DNA of 64,000 nucleotides from NCBI GenBank assembly GCA_016715995.1, contig JADJXF010000011.1:124001-188000 (forward strand), read 5' to 3'. The translations under genes were made by a program, and so were the position numbers. Positions 28,025-36,499 of this stretch are shown one piece after another. Below the pieces are notes generated by a model. It worked only from the letters and a program-made list of their open reading frames with translations. It was not told the origin of the DNA and made no database searches. The stretch is from Flavobacteriales bacterium. GTDB taxonomy: Bacteria; Bacteroidota; Bacteroidia; Flavobacteriales_F; PHOS-HE28. Within the stretch, counting starts at the first letter, position 1. The number at the start of each line of letters is the position of its first letter.

Positions 28025-28960
28025 ATGTCCTATCCATCCGAAGGAAACAAAGCGGTCAAAGTCGGGGTGTTCTACGACGGCAGCTACTTCACCCATGTGA
28101 GCAATTACTACAATTATGTGCACGCGCACCGGCGTAGGCTGCACATCGGCGGGATGCACGATTTCATCAAGCACATGGTGGCCGAGCGCGAAGGCACCCG
28201 ACCCAGCCTCTGTCATATCATCGACGCGCATTTCTTCCGGGGCCGATTCAGCGCGCGCGATGCGAATGAGAAGCCCAATCAGCTATACTACGACCGCGTG
28301 TTTGACGATGTGCTCATGTACAACGGCGTGCAGACCCATTACCTGCCGGTGAAGGACCTGCTGGGGAGGAAGCGCGAGAAGGGGATTGATGTGCTGATGG
28401 CGCTGGAAACCTATGAGCTGTGCATGCTGAAGCGCTTCGACGTGGTGGCGCTGATCGCCAGCGACGGCGACCATGTGCCCTTGGTGCGCAAGCTGCACGC
28501 CTTGGGGTGCAAGACCATGCTGCTGGGCTGGGACTTCGAGTTCACCGACCAAGAGAGCGGCGAGCAGCAGGTGACGCGAACCAGCTCCGACCTCTGGAAC
28601 GAGGTGAGCTATCCATTGCCGATGCACGACATGATCGAAGAGGGCTTGAAGGACGACGATGAGGTGGTGCGTGAGATGTTCGTGGTGCGCGACCCCGTGC
28701 GCGATGCGGATATGGAAGGCGTTGAACGTCCGGCACCCGTTCTGGTGGATGATGAGCGGCACCGCAGCACCATCATGAGCCTGATGAATGGCTACGGCTT
28801 CATCCGTTACCCGGACAACAACCTATTCTTCCGTCAGGAGGACCTGGAGGAAATGGTCTTCACCGATCTATCCGTGAATGATGAGGTGGAATTCAACGTG
28901 GCCATCAACCATCGCGGGCAGCGCGTGGCGAAGACCATCACACGGCCAGTCGAGAGTTAA
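28025..28960 (+). CDS. NYN-domain (LabA/DUF88) ribonuclease-like protein with cold-shock-like C-terminal domain
   Basis: A 311-residue cytoplasmic protein. Residues about 12-180 form a PIN-like NYN domain, with metal-binding acidic residues in VFYDGSYF (D18), KGIDVLMALE and ALIASDGDHVPLV. Residues about 240-305 resemble an OB-fold cold-shock domain: NGYGFIRYPDNNLFF aligns with the RNP1-like GYGFI pattern, followed by VNDEVEFNV. The pairing suggests an RNA-binding nuclease. Family members act on RNA, but the target here is unknown. The gene is probably monocistronic and overlaps the convergent kinase gene by 4 bp. Confidence 0.8.
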   Translation: MSYPSEGNKAVKVGVFYDGSYFTHVSNYYNYVHAHRRRLHIGGMHDFIKHMVAEREGTRPSLCHIIDAHFFRGRFSARDANEKPNQLYYDRVFDDVLMYNGVQTHYLPVKDLLGRKREKGIDVLMALETYELCMLKRFDVVALIASDGDHVPLVRKLHALGCKTMLLGWDFEFTDQESGEQQVTRTSSDLWNEVSYPLPMHDMIEEGLKDDDEVVREMFVVRDPVRDADMEGVERPAPVLVDDERHRSTIMSLMNGYGFIRYPDNNLFFRQEDLEEMVFTDLSVNDEVEFNVAINHRGQRVAKTITRPVES

Positions 28961-29649
28961 TGCGCCAGTCCGATCGGCAGGCGAAGGGTGAAGGTGCTCC
29001 CGAGGCCTGGGCCTCCGCTCGCCGCCTCCAATTGTCCGCCATGCGCATTGGCCCATTGCACGGCTCGGGATAAGGTTGAGCGGCCTTGTGCCTCACCGGC
29101 GGTCGGTCGGCCTTTCAACCATGCGTACCGCGTGAATACCTGCTTCAGATCCTCGTCATCGAGGCCGATGCCCTCATCCGCCATGGTCAGGATTGCCATG
29201 TCTTCTTTGGCTTGCAGTGAGATGCGTACCGCGGCGCCTTCCGCACTGAACTTGGACGCGTTGCTCAACAAGGCCGCAACGATCTGGGCGATCCCTTGCG
29301 GGTCGCCTTGGATGAGAAGACGCTCTGGTAGTTCAACGACAAGCCGTTGCTGCTTCCGCTCGAAGCGGTGCGCAAGCGCCTCCAATTCATCCTGCACGAT
29401 CCGCGACAGGTCGATCGACGCAGTGTTCAATCGTCCGATGCCTCGGTCCACACCGAGTTCGTCCAGTAGTTCCTCGGTGGCGCGCAGGGCCTTGAAGTAT
29501 TGCTGCTCCGCGAAGACCAGTAATTCAGAAGGATCGTCGGAGGGTGCTTCCCGAACCTGCAACAGCACTTGCTGGATGCCAGCGAGCCGGTTCCGCAGAT
29601 CGTGGGCAAAGCGGTGCAGGCGTTCGGCTTGATCCGGCGTGGCCTTCAT
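28957..29649 (-). CDS. soluble sensor histidine kinase
   Basis: A 230-residue kinase without membrane segments or a sensor domain. It has a HisKA dimerisation helix with phospho-acceptor HDLRNRLAG (H15) followed by a HATPase domain: the N-box region AALLSNASKFS (about 145-155), TMADEGIGL (G1) and GSTFTLRLP at the end. It is the third gene of a likely operon after two response regulators (gap 9 bp), so phosphotransfer within the cluster is plausible. Input probably comes through a partner protein, since no sensor domain is present. Confidence 0.85.
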   Translation of the reverse strand: MKATPDQAERLHRFAHDLRNRLAGIQQVLLQVREAPSDDPSELLVFAEQQYFKALRATEELLDELGVDRGIGRLNTASIDLSRIVQDELEALAHRFERKQQRLVVELPERLLIQGDPQGIAQIVAALLSNASKFSAEGAAVRISLQAKEDMAILTMADEGIGLDDEDLKQVFTRYAWLKGRPTAGEAQGRSTLSRAVQWANAHGGQLEAASGGPGLGSTFTLRLPIGLAH

Positions 29650-29658
29650 CGGCGATGG

Positions 29659-30021
29659 CTATGCTCGGGCGAAGCGCTGCAGCACATCTTCCAGGCTGTC
29701 CGAGTTGATCGGCTTGGCCAGGTACTGGCAGCCTTTCAGCGCGCGTATGCCCTCGATCACCTCGGGTTTGGTGCTTGCCGTGAGGAAGAGCACAGGGATG
29801 GGGTCGGTGGCATGGATCTCCCTGGCCAGGTCCAGCCCGGTCTTCGGGCCCTTCAGGTAGATGTCCATGATGATGAGGTCCGGCCGGTTCGTCCGGAGCA
29901 GCGCCTCCGCCTCCTCCGAACTGCGCGCGGTGCCGATCACCTCGAAGCCCATGCGCTCCATCTGCAGGCGATAGCTGAATGAGATGATGGTCTCATCCTC
30001 AATGATCAAGATCTTCTTCAT
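29659..30021 (-). CDS. single-domain response regulator
   Basis: A 120-residue CheY-like receiver with no output domain. Acidic pocket IIEDE (residues 6-10), phospho-acceptor in LIIMDIYLKGP (D52), Thr in LFLTAST and Lys in YLAKPI are all present. It lies between another receiver gene (31 bp upstream) and a soluble kinase (9 bp downstream) on the same strand. Such regulators act by protein contact rather than DNA binding. The acidic/Lys set is complete, so it should be phosphorylatable. Confidence 0.93.
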   Translation of the reverse strand: MKKILIIEDETIISFSYRLQMERMGFEVIGTARSSEEAEALLRTNRPDLIIMDIYLKGPKTGLDLAREIHATDPIPVLFLTASTKPEVIEGIRALKGCQYLAKPINSDSLEDVLQRFARA

Positions 30022-30052
30022 GGCGTTCGGTGTGAGGGTGTATCACTGGACT

Positions 30053-30475
30053 TCACATCCGGGCCGCACGGCGGTCCGCCAGCACGCGCTCGAAGCTATC
30101 CACGGAAAGGGCCTTCTCGACATAACCCATCACCGATCGGAAGGAGAGCGCGCGCTCCAGATCGCTCGGGCGGTTGCTGCTGCTGAACATCACCACGCTG
30201 GTGAGGTTGTTCGGCAACAGGCCTTCCGCTTCGCAGGTGGCCAGGAACTCGAAACCGCTTACGGCCGGCATGTTGATGTCCACGAACATCAGGTCGGGCA
30301 GGTCTGCGCCACCGCGCATGTGAGCCAGCGCTTCCGTCGCGCTGGTGTAGCAGGTGATCCGGCCGCTATAGCCCGCTTTCTTCAGGACCAGCTTCGTCAC
30401 GAAGTTGCAATCGTCCTCATCGTCCACCACGAGGATGTGGCGCACCTCGATCTGCTGCAGGGTATCGGTTTGCAT
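30053..30475 (-). CDS. single-domain response regulator
   Basis: A 140-residue receiver protein: HILVVDDEDD (acidic pocket), FVDINMP (phospho-acceptor Asp, about residue 67), VVMFSSS (switch Ser) and GYVEKALS (Lys). It resembles the Rcp1-type receivers often found with phytochrome-like or hybrid kinases. ATG 30475 is chosen because sequence upstream of it has no receiver character. It is the first gene of the receiver-receiver-kinase set and is divergent from the RnfD-like gene (105 bp apart). Confidence 0.9.
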   Translation of the reverse strand: MQTDTLQQIEVRHILVVDDEDDCNFVTKLVLKKAGYSGRITCYTSATEALAHMRGGADLPDLMFVDINMPAVSGFEFLATCEAEGLLPNNLTSVVMFSSSNRPSDLERALSFRSVMGYVEKALSVDSFERVLADRRAARM

Positions 30476-30580
30476 GCGTGCGGCTGGCTGTTGAAGCGCG
30501 TGAAACGGCCCGTAAGGCCGCAAGGTTCGGCGCAGTGAACCGATGCGCCCGTGCCGTGTACCGCTTCCGAAACCGCACTC

Positions 30581-31465
30581 ATGCGCGCCGCCATTCGGTT
30601 CTTCCGCCACGACGCCCGCCATTTCCAGATCCTCTTCCTGGCCTCATTCCTACTGTATGGCATCGGCGTGCTCCAATGGGACGCTGAGGTACGCCGCTAT
30701 CTGCTCCTCTTCGGAACCTGCCTGCTCGTGCAAGCCGCCTTCATCCATTGGAAGCGGCTGCCATGGCATTCCATCAAGAGCGCCATGGTCACCGGCCTCG
30801 GCATGAGCTTACTCCTCAAGTCCGGATCGCCGTGGACCTTGGTCCTTGGAGCCGCAGTGGCCATCGCGAGCAAGTTCCTGCTCCGTGTCGAAGGCAAGCA
30901 CATCTTCAACCCCGGCAACCTGGGCATCGCGGCCGCTGTGTTGTTGACGGGCGATGCATGGGTGAGCCCGGGTCAGTGGGGGAGCGGCGCGGCCTTGGTC
31001 TTCCTGGTAGGGGCCGCCGGCTGCATGGTGGTGCTTCGCGTCGGCCGCATCGATACGAGCATCGCCTTCCTCGCGACGTTCGGTGCGCTCGACTTCGTCC
31101 GGCAGGTGCTCTACTTGGGCTGGGAGCCCGAGGTGTGGCTCCATCGGATGAGCAACGGATCGCTGCTGCTCTTCACGTTCTTCATGATCACCGATCCGGT
31201 CACCACGCCGCGAGCGCAGGGCGCCCGCATCGGTTGGAGCATGGCCATCGCGGTGCTGGCCTTCGTGCTCGGTTGGAAGTGGTGGGTGAACGCCACGCCC
31301 ATCTGGGCCTTGCTCATCGTCAGCGCCATCACCCCTGTGCTCGATCGCATCTGGAAGGGTGAGCGGTTCCAGTGGATCAAGAATCAGGCTCCGCGAAACT
31401 CACCGTGCAGGACCAGCCAGCGAATCTCAAGCCCGGTTCAACTCCAGCACTCGACCCCACGATAA
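30581..31465 (+). CDS. RnfD/NqrB-like polytopic membrane protein
   Basis: A 294-residue protein with about eight membrane helices. GKHIFNPGNLGIA and FMITDPVTTP match conserved stretches of the RnfD/NqrB family, in which flavin is covalently bound to a Thr. No other Rnf or Nqr subunits are nearby, so it is an isolated paralogue of unknown partner and role. The ATG at 30581 is preferred to a GTG 30 bp upstream. The last 25 residues run out into low-complexity sequence and may not be structured. Confidence 0.7.
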   Translation: MRAAIRFFRHDARHFQILFLASFLLYGIGVLQWDAEVRRYLLLFGTCLLVQAAFIHWKRLPWHSIKSAMVTGLGMSLLLKSGSPWTLVLGAAVAIASKFLLRVEGKHIFNPGNLGIAAAVLLTGDAWVSPGQWGSGAALVFLVGAAGCMVVLRVGRIDTSIAFLATFGALDFVRQVLYLGWEPEVWLHRMSNGSLLLFTFFMITDPVTTPRAQGARIGWSMAIAVLAFVLGWKWWVNATPIWALLIVSAITPVLDRIWKGERFQWIKNQAPRNSPCRTSQRISSPVQLQHSTPR

Positions 31466-31467
31466 GC

Positions 31468-31532
31468 TCGGGACCCGCCTTCAACCCACAACCTGCTCAA
31501 CCTTCAACCAGCAACCCTCAACCCGCACCAAC
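31468..31532 (+). repeat. CAACCTTCAACC-type low-complexity tract before the DUF2330 gene
   Basis: About 65 bp of near-pure C/A/T with repeated TTCAACC and CAACC words filling the gap between two genes, ending at the ATG at 31533. Same type as 185-234. Confidence 0.6.
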
Positions 31533-32963
31533 ATGAAACGCTTCCTCCTCATTCCCGCGCTCGCGCTCTTCGTGCAGCACGCCTCCGCCTTCTGCGGCTT
31601 CTATGTGGCCAAGGCCGATGCCAAGCTCTTCAACGACCGTAGCGAGGTCATCCTCGTGCGCGATGGTCAGCGCACCATCCTCACCATGAGCAACGACTTC
31701 AAAGGCAACGTGAAGGACTTCGCGATGGTGGTGCCTGTGCCGGTGGTGCTCCAACGCGACGACATCAAGGTGGTGGAACGCAGGGTGTTCGATGCATTGG
31801 ACGCCTACAGCGCGCCGCGTCTGGTGGAGTACTACGATGAGAACCCGTGCCAGCCGATGATCCTGATGGATGCCGTGCAGGAGACCGCTGCTCCAATGGC
31901 GAACGGCATGGTCCGGCAGCGAATGGAGCGCGAGGCCAAGGACAAGGGCGTCACGATCGAGGCCAGGTACACGGTGGGGGAGTACGACATCCTCATCCTG
32001 AGCGCCACGGAGAGCGTGGGACTGAAGGACTGGCTCATCGCGAATGGCTACCGCATCCCGGAGACAGCGCACGAGGTTCTGGACCCATACATCCGGAGCA
32101 ACCTCAAGTTCTTCGTGGTGAAAGTGGACATGGCGCGCATGGAACCGGGCGGCTACAACTTGCTACGGCCGCTGCAGATCCGCTTCGACAGCCACAAGTT
32201 CATGCTGCCCATACGCCCGGGCATGGCCAACAGCAACGGCTCGCAGGACATGATTGTACATGCCTTCACGAGGACTGGCCGTGTGGAATGCGTGATTTAC
32301 CGCACGGTGAAGGTGCCCACCGACCGCAACATCCCGCTCTTCGTGAAGCAGCGGTTCGGCGCATTCTACAAGGACCTCTTCGCGCGGGCGCACCGACGCG
32401 AAGGCCGCAATGCGGTCCTCTTGGAATACGCGTGGACGGTGACGCCCAGCTTCAACGGCATGAAATGCGATCCATGCGTTGGCCCGCCGCCCATGCCCCG
32501 GGAGTTCGCGCTTGCCGGCGCGGATTGGGGCCAACAAGGCGGCAATACCTTCTACACGCGTCTGCATGTGCGCTATGGCCGCGATCGCTTCCCGCAAGAC
32601 CTCGTGTTCCAGGTGACACCCAATACCGAGCACTTCCAGGCCCGCTACGTGCTCACTCATCCGGCGCAAGGCGATCTCACTTGCTCCGAGGGGCAGGACT
32701 ACCTCGAGAATCTCTACTACCGTCGCCACCGGGAGCTGGAGGAACTCAACGCCCTTACCGGCTGGGACATCGAGAAGCACCGGGCCTATGCCAACGAGGT
32801 GAAGGGGCGTCTATCGCCGGAGAAGCGGAACCGAATGGAGGCGCCAGGGCTTCCGTTCACATGGCCTGGTGGGACCCAAGGCCCCATGCTGATCGCTTTG
32901 GTCGCGGCAGTTCTGCTCCTGCTCTCATCACTCGCCTTCCGCAAGCGTATCCGCACGGCATGA
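31533..32963 (+). CDS. exported DUF2330 protein with C-terminal membrane anchor
   Basis: A 476-residue protein. It has a signal peptide (FLLIPALALFVQHASA, about residues 4-19), then the DUF2330 start FCGFYVAKADAKLFN with a conserved Cys, a long beta-rich body with paired cysteines (MKCDPC), and one C-terminal membrane helix (about 450-470) followed by a basic tail. This is the topology of a periplasm-facing, inner-membrane-anchored protein. The family has no assigned function. The kefB-type gene ends 6 bp away in convergent orientation. Confidence 0.8.
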   Translation: MKRFLLIPALALFVQHASAFCGFYVAKADAKLFNDRSEVILVRDGQRTILTMSNDFKGNVKDFAMVVPVPVVLQRDDIKVVERRVFDALDAYSAPRLVEYYDENPCQPMILMDAVQETAAPMANGMVRQRMEREAKDKGVTIEARYTVGEYDILILSATESVGLKDWLIANGYRIPETAHEVLDPYIRSNLKFFVVKVDMARMEPGGYNLLRPLQIRFDSHKFMLPIRPGMANSNGSQDMIVHAFTRTGRVECVIYRTVKVPTDRNIPLFVKQRFGAFYKDLFARAHRREGRNAVLLEYAWTVTPSFNGMKCDPCVGPPPMPREFALAGADWGQQGGNTFYTRLHVRYGRDRFPQDLVFQVTPNTEHFQARYVLTHPAQGDLTCSEGQDYLENLYYRRHRELEELNALTGWDIEKHRAYANEVKGRLSPEKRNRMEAPGLPFTWPGGTQGPMLIALVAAVLLLLSSLAFRKRIRTA

Positions 32964-32969
32964 CCCGGC

Positions 32970-34968
32970 TCAGCGCAGCTCCTTGTCCATACGGACGATG
33001 CTCTCAGGGCTTCCGAGGAGGTAGAGCACATCGTCGGTCAGGATCCTGGCGTTTCCGCTCACATTGGTGACGTACCGCCCTTTACGCCGGATGGCCAGCA
33101 CGGTGATGCCGTAACGCTCGCGCAAGGCCACCTCGGCGATGGTTCGTCCCACCACCTTGCCGCGCCCCAAGGTCACGGGCAGCGTGGCGATCTCCACGCC
33201 GGGTATGGTCAGGGCTTCTTGCTTTCCTCCATCGATGCTGGCGCTCACCCCGCGCAGCATGCCGTAATGGTCGCCGCGTATCCGCGCCACCAGGTCTTGG
33301 ATGCGCTGCTCGGGCACCAGGTACTTGCGCAGCACGCGGTAGAAGATCTCGATGCTCGTCTCGAACTCCTCGGGGATCACCTCGTTGGCACCGGCATCGA
33401 GATTGGCCTGAATCTCCCGGACATAACGCGTGCGAACAAGGATGTACACCGTGCCGCTGATAGCACGGATGCCGGCCACGATCTTCTTGGTGGCATCCGG
33501 GTCGCTGATGGCCACCACCACCACACGTGCGCGTTCCACATGCGCCTCCTCCAGCACATGCGGGTTCGTGGCATCGCCATGCAGCACCGGCAGGCCGGCG
33601 AGCTGCGCCTTCTTCGCCAGGTCCGGGTCCTCCTCCACCACGGCGCATCGGATGCCGCTCTCAAGGGCAGCCGTGGCCACGTTCTGACCGTTCAACCCGA
33701 AACCGACGATCACAACATGGTCCTTCAGCACCATGGCCAGCTTCTTCTCCTGCTCGCGCTTCACACGCATCAAGCGGTCGAGCCGCTCGCTCACACGGCC
33801 TGGCACGAATTGCAGGAAGACCTTGAGCACGATGCGCTCGGAGCGGTCGAGCATGAAGGGCGTAGTGGCCATGCCCAGGATCGCAACCGCCAGGAAGAGC
33901 TGGTAATGCTCCTGCGACAGCAGGCCGAGCTTGAGGCCCGGCACGGCCAGCACGAAGCCGAATTCGCCGAGCTGGAACAGTGACAGCGCGCTATGCAGCG
34001 CGGTACGCAGCGGGTAGCGGAGCACCCACACCGCGATCACGGCGGCGAGCACCTTCAGCACGGAGGCTCCGAGGAACAATCCGAGGATGGTGAGCGGGGC
34101 CTCGATGAACAGGCTCACATCCACGAGCATGCCGATGGACACGAAGAAGAAGCTGAGGAAGAGCTCGTGGAACGGGAGCACGATGCCTGTGGCGTGGTAC
34201 GCGTGCTCTGTCTCACTGATCACCAAGCCGGCGAAGAAGGCGCCGAGCGCGAGCGACAGGCCCATGGCCTGGGTCGTGAACGCGGCGGCGAAGCAGATGA
34301 CGACGATGGTGATGACGAAGAGCTGGTTGCCGCGACCCTTGACCGCCGCACGCAAGAGCCCTGGTACCAGATAGCGCCCGCTGATGAATACGATGACAAG
34401 CAGCAACACCATCTTGCCAAGGAGCAGGAGGAGGTCGCCGGTGATGTCGTCGCTCTGCCCCGCCAGCAGCGGCGTCACCAACATCATGGGCACTACGATG
34501 ATGTCCTGGAAGATGAGGATCGCGGTGGCGACACGGCCGGGCGCGCTGTCCATGCGGCCGCGTTCCTGCAGCACGCGCAGCACGATGGCCGTGCTGGAGA
34601 GGCTGACGAGGAAGCCGATGAAGATGGCGCTCTCGGTGGTGACGCCGAACACCGCCAGCAATCCAGCGACGGCAGCGATGGTGAGCCCCACTTGGAGTGA
34701 ACCGCCGAGGAAGACCGTCTTCCCAAGGCTCGCCAACTTCTTCAAGCTGAACTCCATGCCGATGACGAAGAGCAGGAAGACCACGCCGATCTCCGCGAGC
34801 GCTTCCACTTCGTCCACCTCCTTCACCCAGCCCCATCCGTGCGGGCCTGCGATCATGCCGGTGAGGATGAAGGCGAGGATGCCCGGCAACTTGAACCGCC
34901 GGAAGAGCAGCAGGATCCCCACGGCCAGCGCCAGGATCCACCAGTTCTCCGAAGAGCGGGAAGTGCAT
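32970..34968 (-). CDS. KefB-type monovalent cation:proton antiporter with RCK domains (frame break near 34938)
   Basis: A CPA2 antiporter of about 665 residues. About 12 membrane helices (FKLPGILAFILTGMIAGPHG, then FLLFVIGMEF) precede an RCK N-domain with a nucleotide-binding GFGLNGQNVA (about 415-425) and an RCK C-domain at the end. It would exchange K+ or Na+ for protons under nucleotide control. The raw frame begins inside low-complexity sequence with an unlikely N-terminus. Removing one G near 34938 joins the ATG at 34968 (HFPLFGELV) to ILALAVGILLLF, the usual family start. The restored start is adopted here. Confidence 0.88.
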
Positions 34969-35024
34969 GGTGGGTTCAGGTTGGGAGTTGAAGGTGTGGC
35001 GGGTTGGGAGTTGAAACCTCCCCT
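34969..35024 (-). repeat. reverse-oriented CAACC/TTCAACC tract upstream of the antiporter gene
   Basis: Repeated GGTTGGGAGTTGAA words, the complement of the C/A/T tracts at 185-234 and 31468-31532, oriented with the antiporter gene. As in those two cases, the tract abuts a start codon. Confidence 0.6.
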
Positions 35025-35087
35025 GGACGTCGAACCGACTCCAAGTCTAGGTGCTCCATCGCTATTCCCACCATCTTCCGTCAACCT

Positions 35088-35687
35088 TCACCCTCCACTA
35101 CCTCTTCGCTTCCACGTGGAGTAGCCGACCGAGATCGGCGGCTTGCTCCGGTCCGGCTCCCGCAATGGTTCGCATTCGCGCAGCGTGGCATGCAACTGCG
35201 CGGGAAGTCGCTGGTAGAGCCGTGTGCCATCGGTCTTCCAGGACAGCATCTCATCGCTCACCGCCTTCACGGCCTTGGCCGGATTGCCGACGATGACCTG
35301 TCGGGGCTCCCATACCGTATCAGAAGGAAGGAAGGCGAGCGCGCCTACGATGCACTCGTCACCCAGCATCACGTCGTCCATGATCACGGCGTTCATGCCC
35401 ACCAGGCAATCGCGGCCGATGGTGGCGCCGTGGATGATGGCCCCATGCCCGATGTGCGCGCCGGGATGGAGCACCACCTTCACGCCGGGAAACATGTGGA
35501 TGGTGCAGTTCTCCTGAACGTTGCAGCCATCCTTCACTGCGATCTCGCCCCAATCGCCGCGCAGGGCCGCGCCGGGACCGATGTACACCTCGGCGCCGAT
35601 GACCACGTTGCCGGTGACCGCGGCCTGCGGATGGACGAAGGCGGATGGATGCACCACCGGGCGATACCCGTTGAATTCATAGAGCAT
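35088..35687 (-). CDS. gamma-carbonic-anhydrase-like hexapeptide-repeat protein (PaaY/CaiE type)
   Basis: A 199-residue left-handed beta-helix protein. Repeats such as GNVVIGAEVYIGPGAAL, QENCTIHMFPG, GAHIGHGAIIHGATIG and DCLVGMNAVIMDD follow the hexapeptide rule. The His in QENCTIH, GHIGHGAIIH-like AHIGHGAIIH and related positions match the metal ligands of gamma-class carbonic anhydrases. Close families include PaaY and CaiE, so the reaction (CO2 hydration or thioesterase) is not settled. ATG 35687 (LYEFNGYRP) is used; the end is a basic tail. Confidence 0.82.
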   Translation of the reverse strand: MLYEFNGYRPVVHPSAFVHPQAAVTGNVVIGAEVYIGPGAALRGDWGEIAVKDGCNVQENCTIHMFPGVKVVLHPGAHIGHGAIIHGATIGRDCLVGMNAVIMDDVMLGDECIVGALAFLPSDTVWEPRQVIVGNPAKAVKAVSDEMLSWKTDGTRLYQRLPAQLHATLRECEPLREPDRSKPPISVGYSTWKRRGSGG

Positions 35688-35768
35688 GCAGCGAAGATGC
35701 GGAGGTCCGCCCATCCGGAGCGTGCCATTCCGCTAGGAGATGTGGCGAATAGGCCACCCGCCGATCAT

Positions 35769-35784
35769 GTTAATCCAGCGTTAA
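35769..35784 (+). promoter_or_regulatory. candidate Pho box upstream of the phosphate uptake genes
   Basis: Direct repeat GTTAA-N6-GTTAA (11-bp period), 38 bp before the -7 element of the DUF47-PiT unit. PhoB/PhoP proteins bind direct repeats at this period. The location before phosphate transport genes supports the idea, but it is inference. Confidence 0.4.
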
Positions 35785-35821
35785 GTATTAAAGGGCGACC
35801 TTTCGCATGGCGCACCCCGGA

Positions 35822-35829
35822 TAGCTTTG
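35822..35829 (+). promoter_or_regulatory. -7 promoter element TAGCTTTG of the DUF47-PiT unit
   Basis: Exact TANNTTTG match, 18 bp upstream of the ATG at 35848. Confidence 0.55.
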
Positions 35830-35847
35830 CCCGCCGAACTCTTTCGC

Positions 35848-36495
35848 ATGTCACTGGAATCCCTGCTAAGCATCTTCAAACCACGCGACCGGGTGTTCTT
35901 CTACCACTTCGAGGCCTCGGCCGCGAACGTGCTGAAGATGAGTGAGGACCTCATCGCCATCATGAACACCGAGCCGGGCTCGCAACGCACAGCCCTGTTG
36001 GAGCGCCTGGAGATAGCTGAACGAGCGAACGACGACCTTACGCACACCATTTTCACCGACCTGGCGCGGAACTTCATCACGCCCATCGACCGCGAGGACA
36101 TCCACTACCTGGCCACCAGCCTCGACGATGTGGCTGATTTCATCCTGGCGAGTGCCAAGAACCTCCTGCTCTTCGCCATTGAGAAGCCAGACGAGACCTG
36201 CCGAGAGCTCGCCCGCCTGGTGAACGAAGGCAGCCGGATCGTGCAGATGGCCGTGCAGAACCTCCGCCACATGCACAAGGCCAACGACCACAACGAGTTC
36301 GTGGTGCAGATCAACAGCATGGAGAACGAGGCCGACGAGGTGTATGACCGGGCCATCCAGCACCTCTTCGCCACCGAGAAGGACCCGATCACGTTGATCA
36401 AGATGCGCGACCTGTACAGCACGCTGGAACTGGCCACGGATAAGTGTGAGGACGTGGGCAATGTGCTGGAGTCGATCATGCTGAAGTACGCTTGA
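35848..36495 (+). CDS. DUF47/PhoU-like phosphate transport accessory protein
   Basis: A 215-residue all-helical cytoplasmic protein of the TIGR00153/DUF47 family. It opens with SLLSIFKPRDRVFFYHFEASA and carries the metal-binding E/D-rich segments typical of PhoU-like bundles (FTDLARNFITPIDREDIHYL; MENEADEVYDRAI). In many bacteria it is co-encoded with a low-affinity phosphate (PiT) transporter and is thought to regulate it. Here the transporter starts 4 bp after its stop. ATG 35848 is used because an upstream TTG would add only a short unmatched leader. Confidence 0.92.
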   Translation: MSLESLLSIFKPRDRVFFYHFEASAANVLKMSEDLIAIMNTEPGSQRTALLERLEIAERANDDLTHTIFTDLARNFITPIDREDIHYLATSLDDVADFILASAKNLLLFAIEKPDETCRELARLVNEGSRIVQMAVQNLRHMHKANDHNEFVVQINSMENEADEVYDRAIQHLFATEKDPITLIKMRDLYSTLELATDKCEDVGNVLESIMLKYA

Positions 36496-36499
36496 GCGC

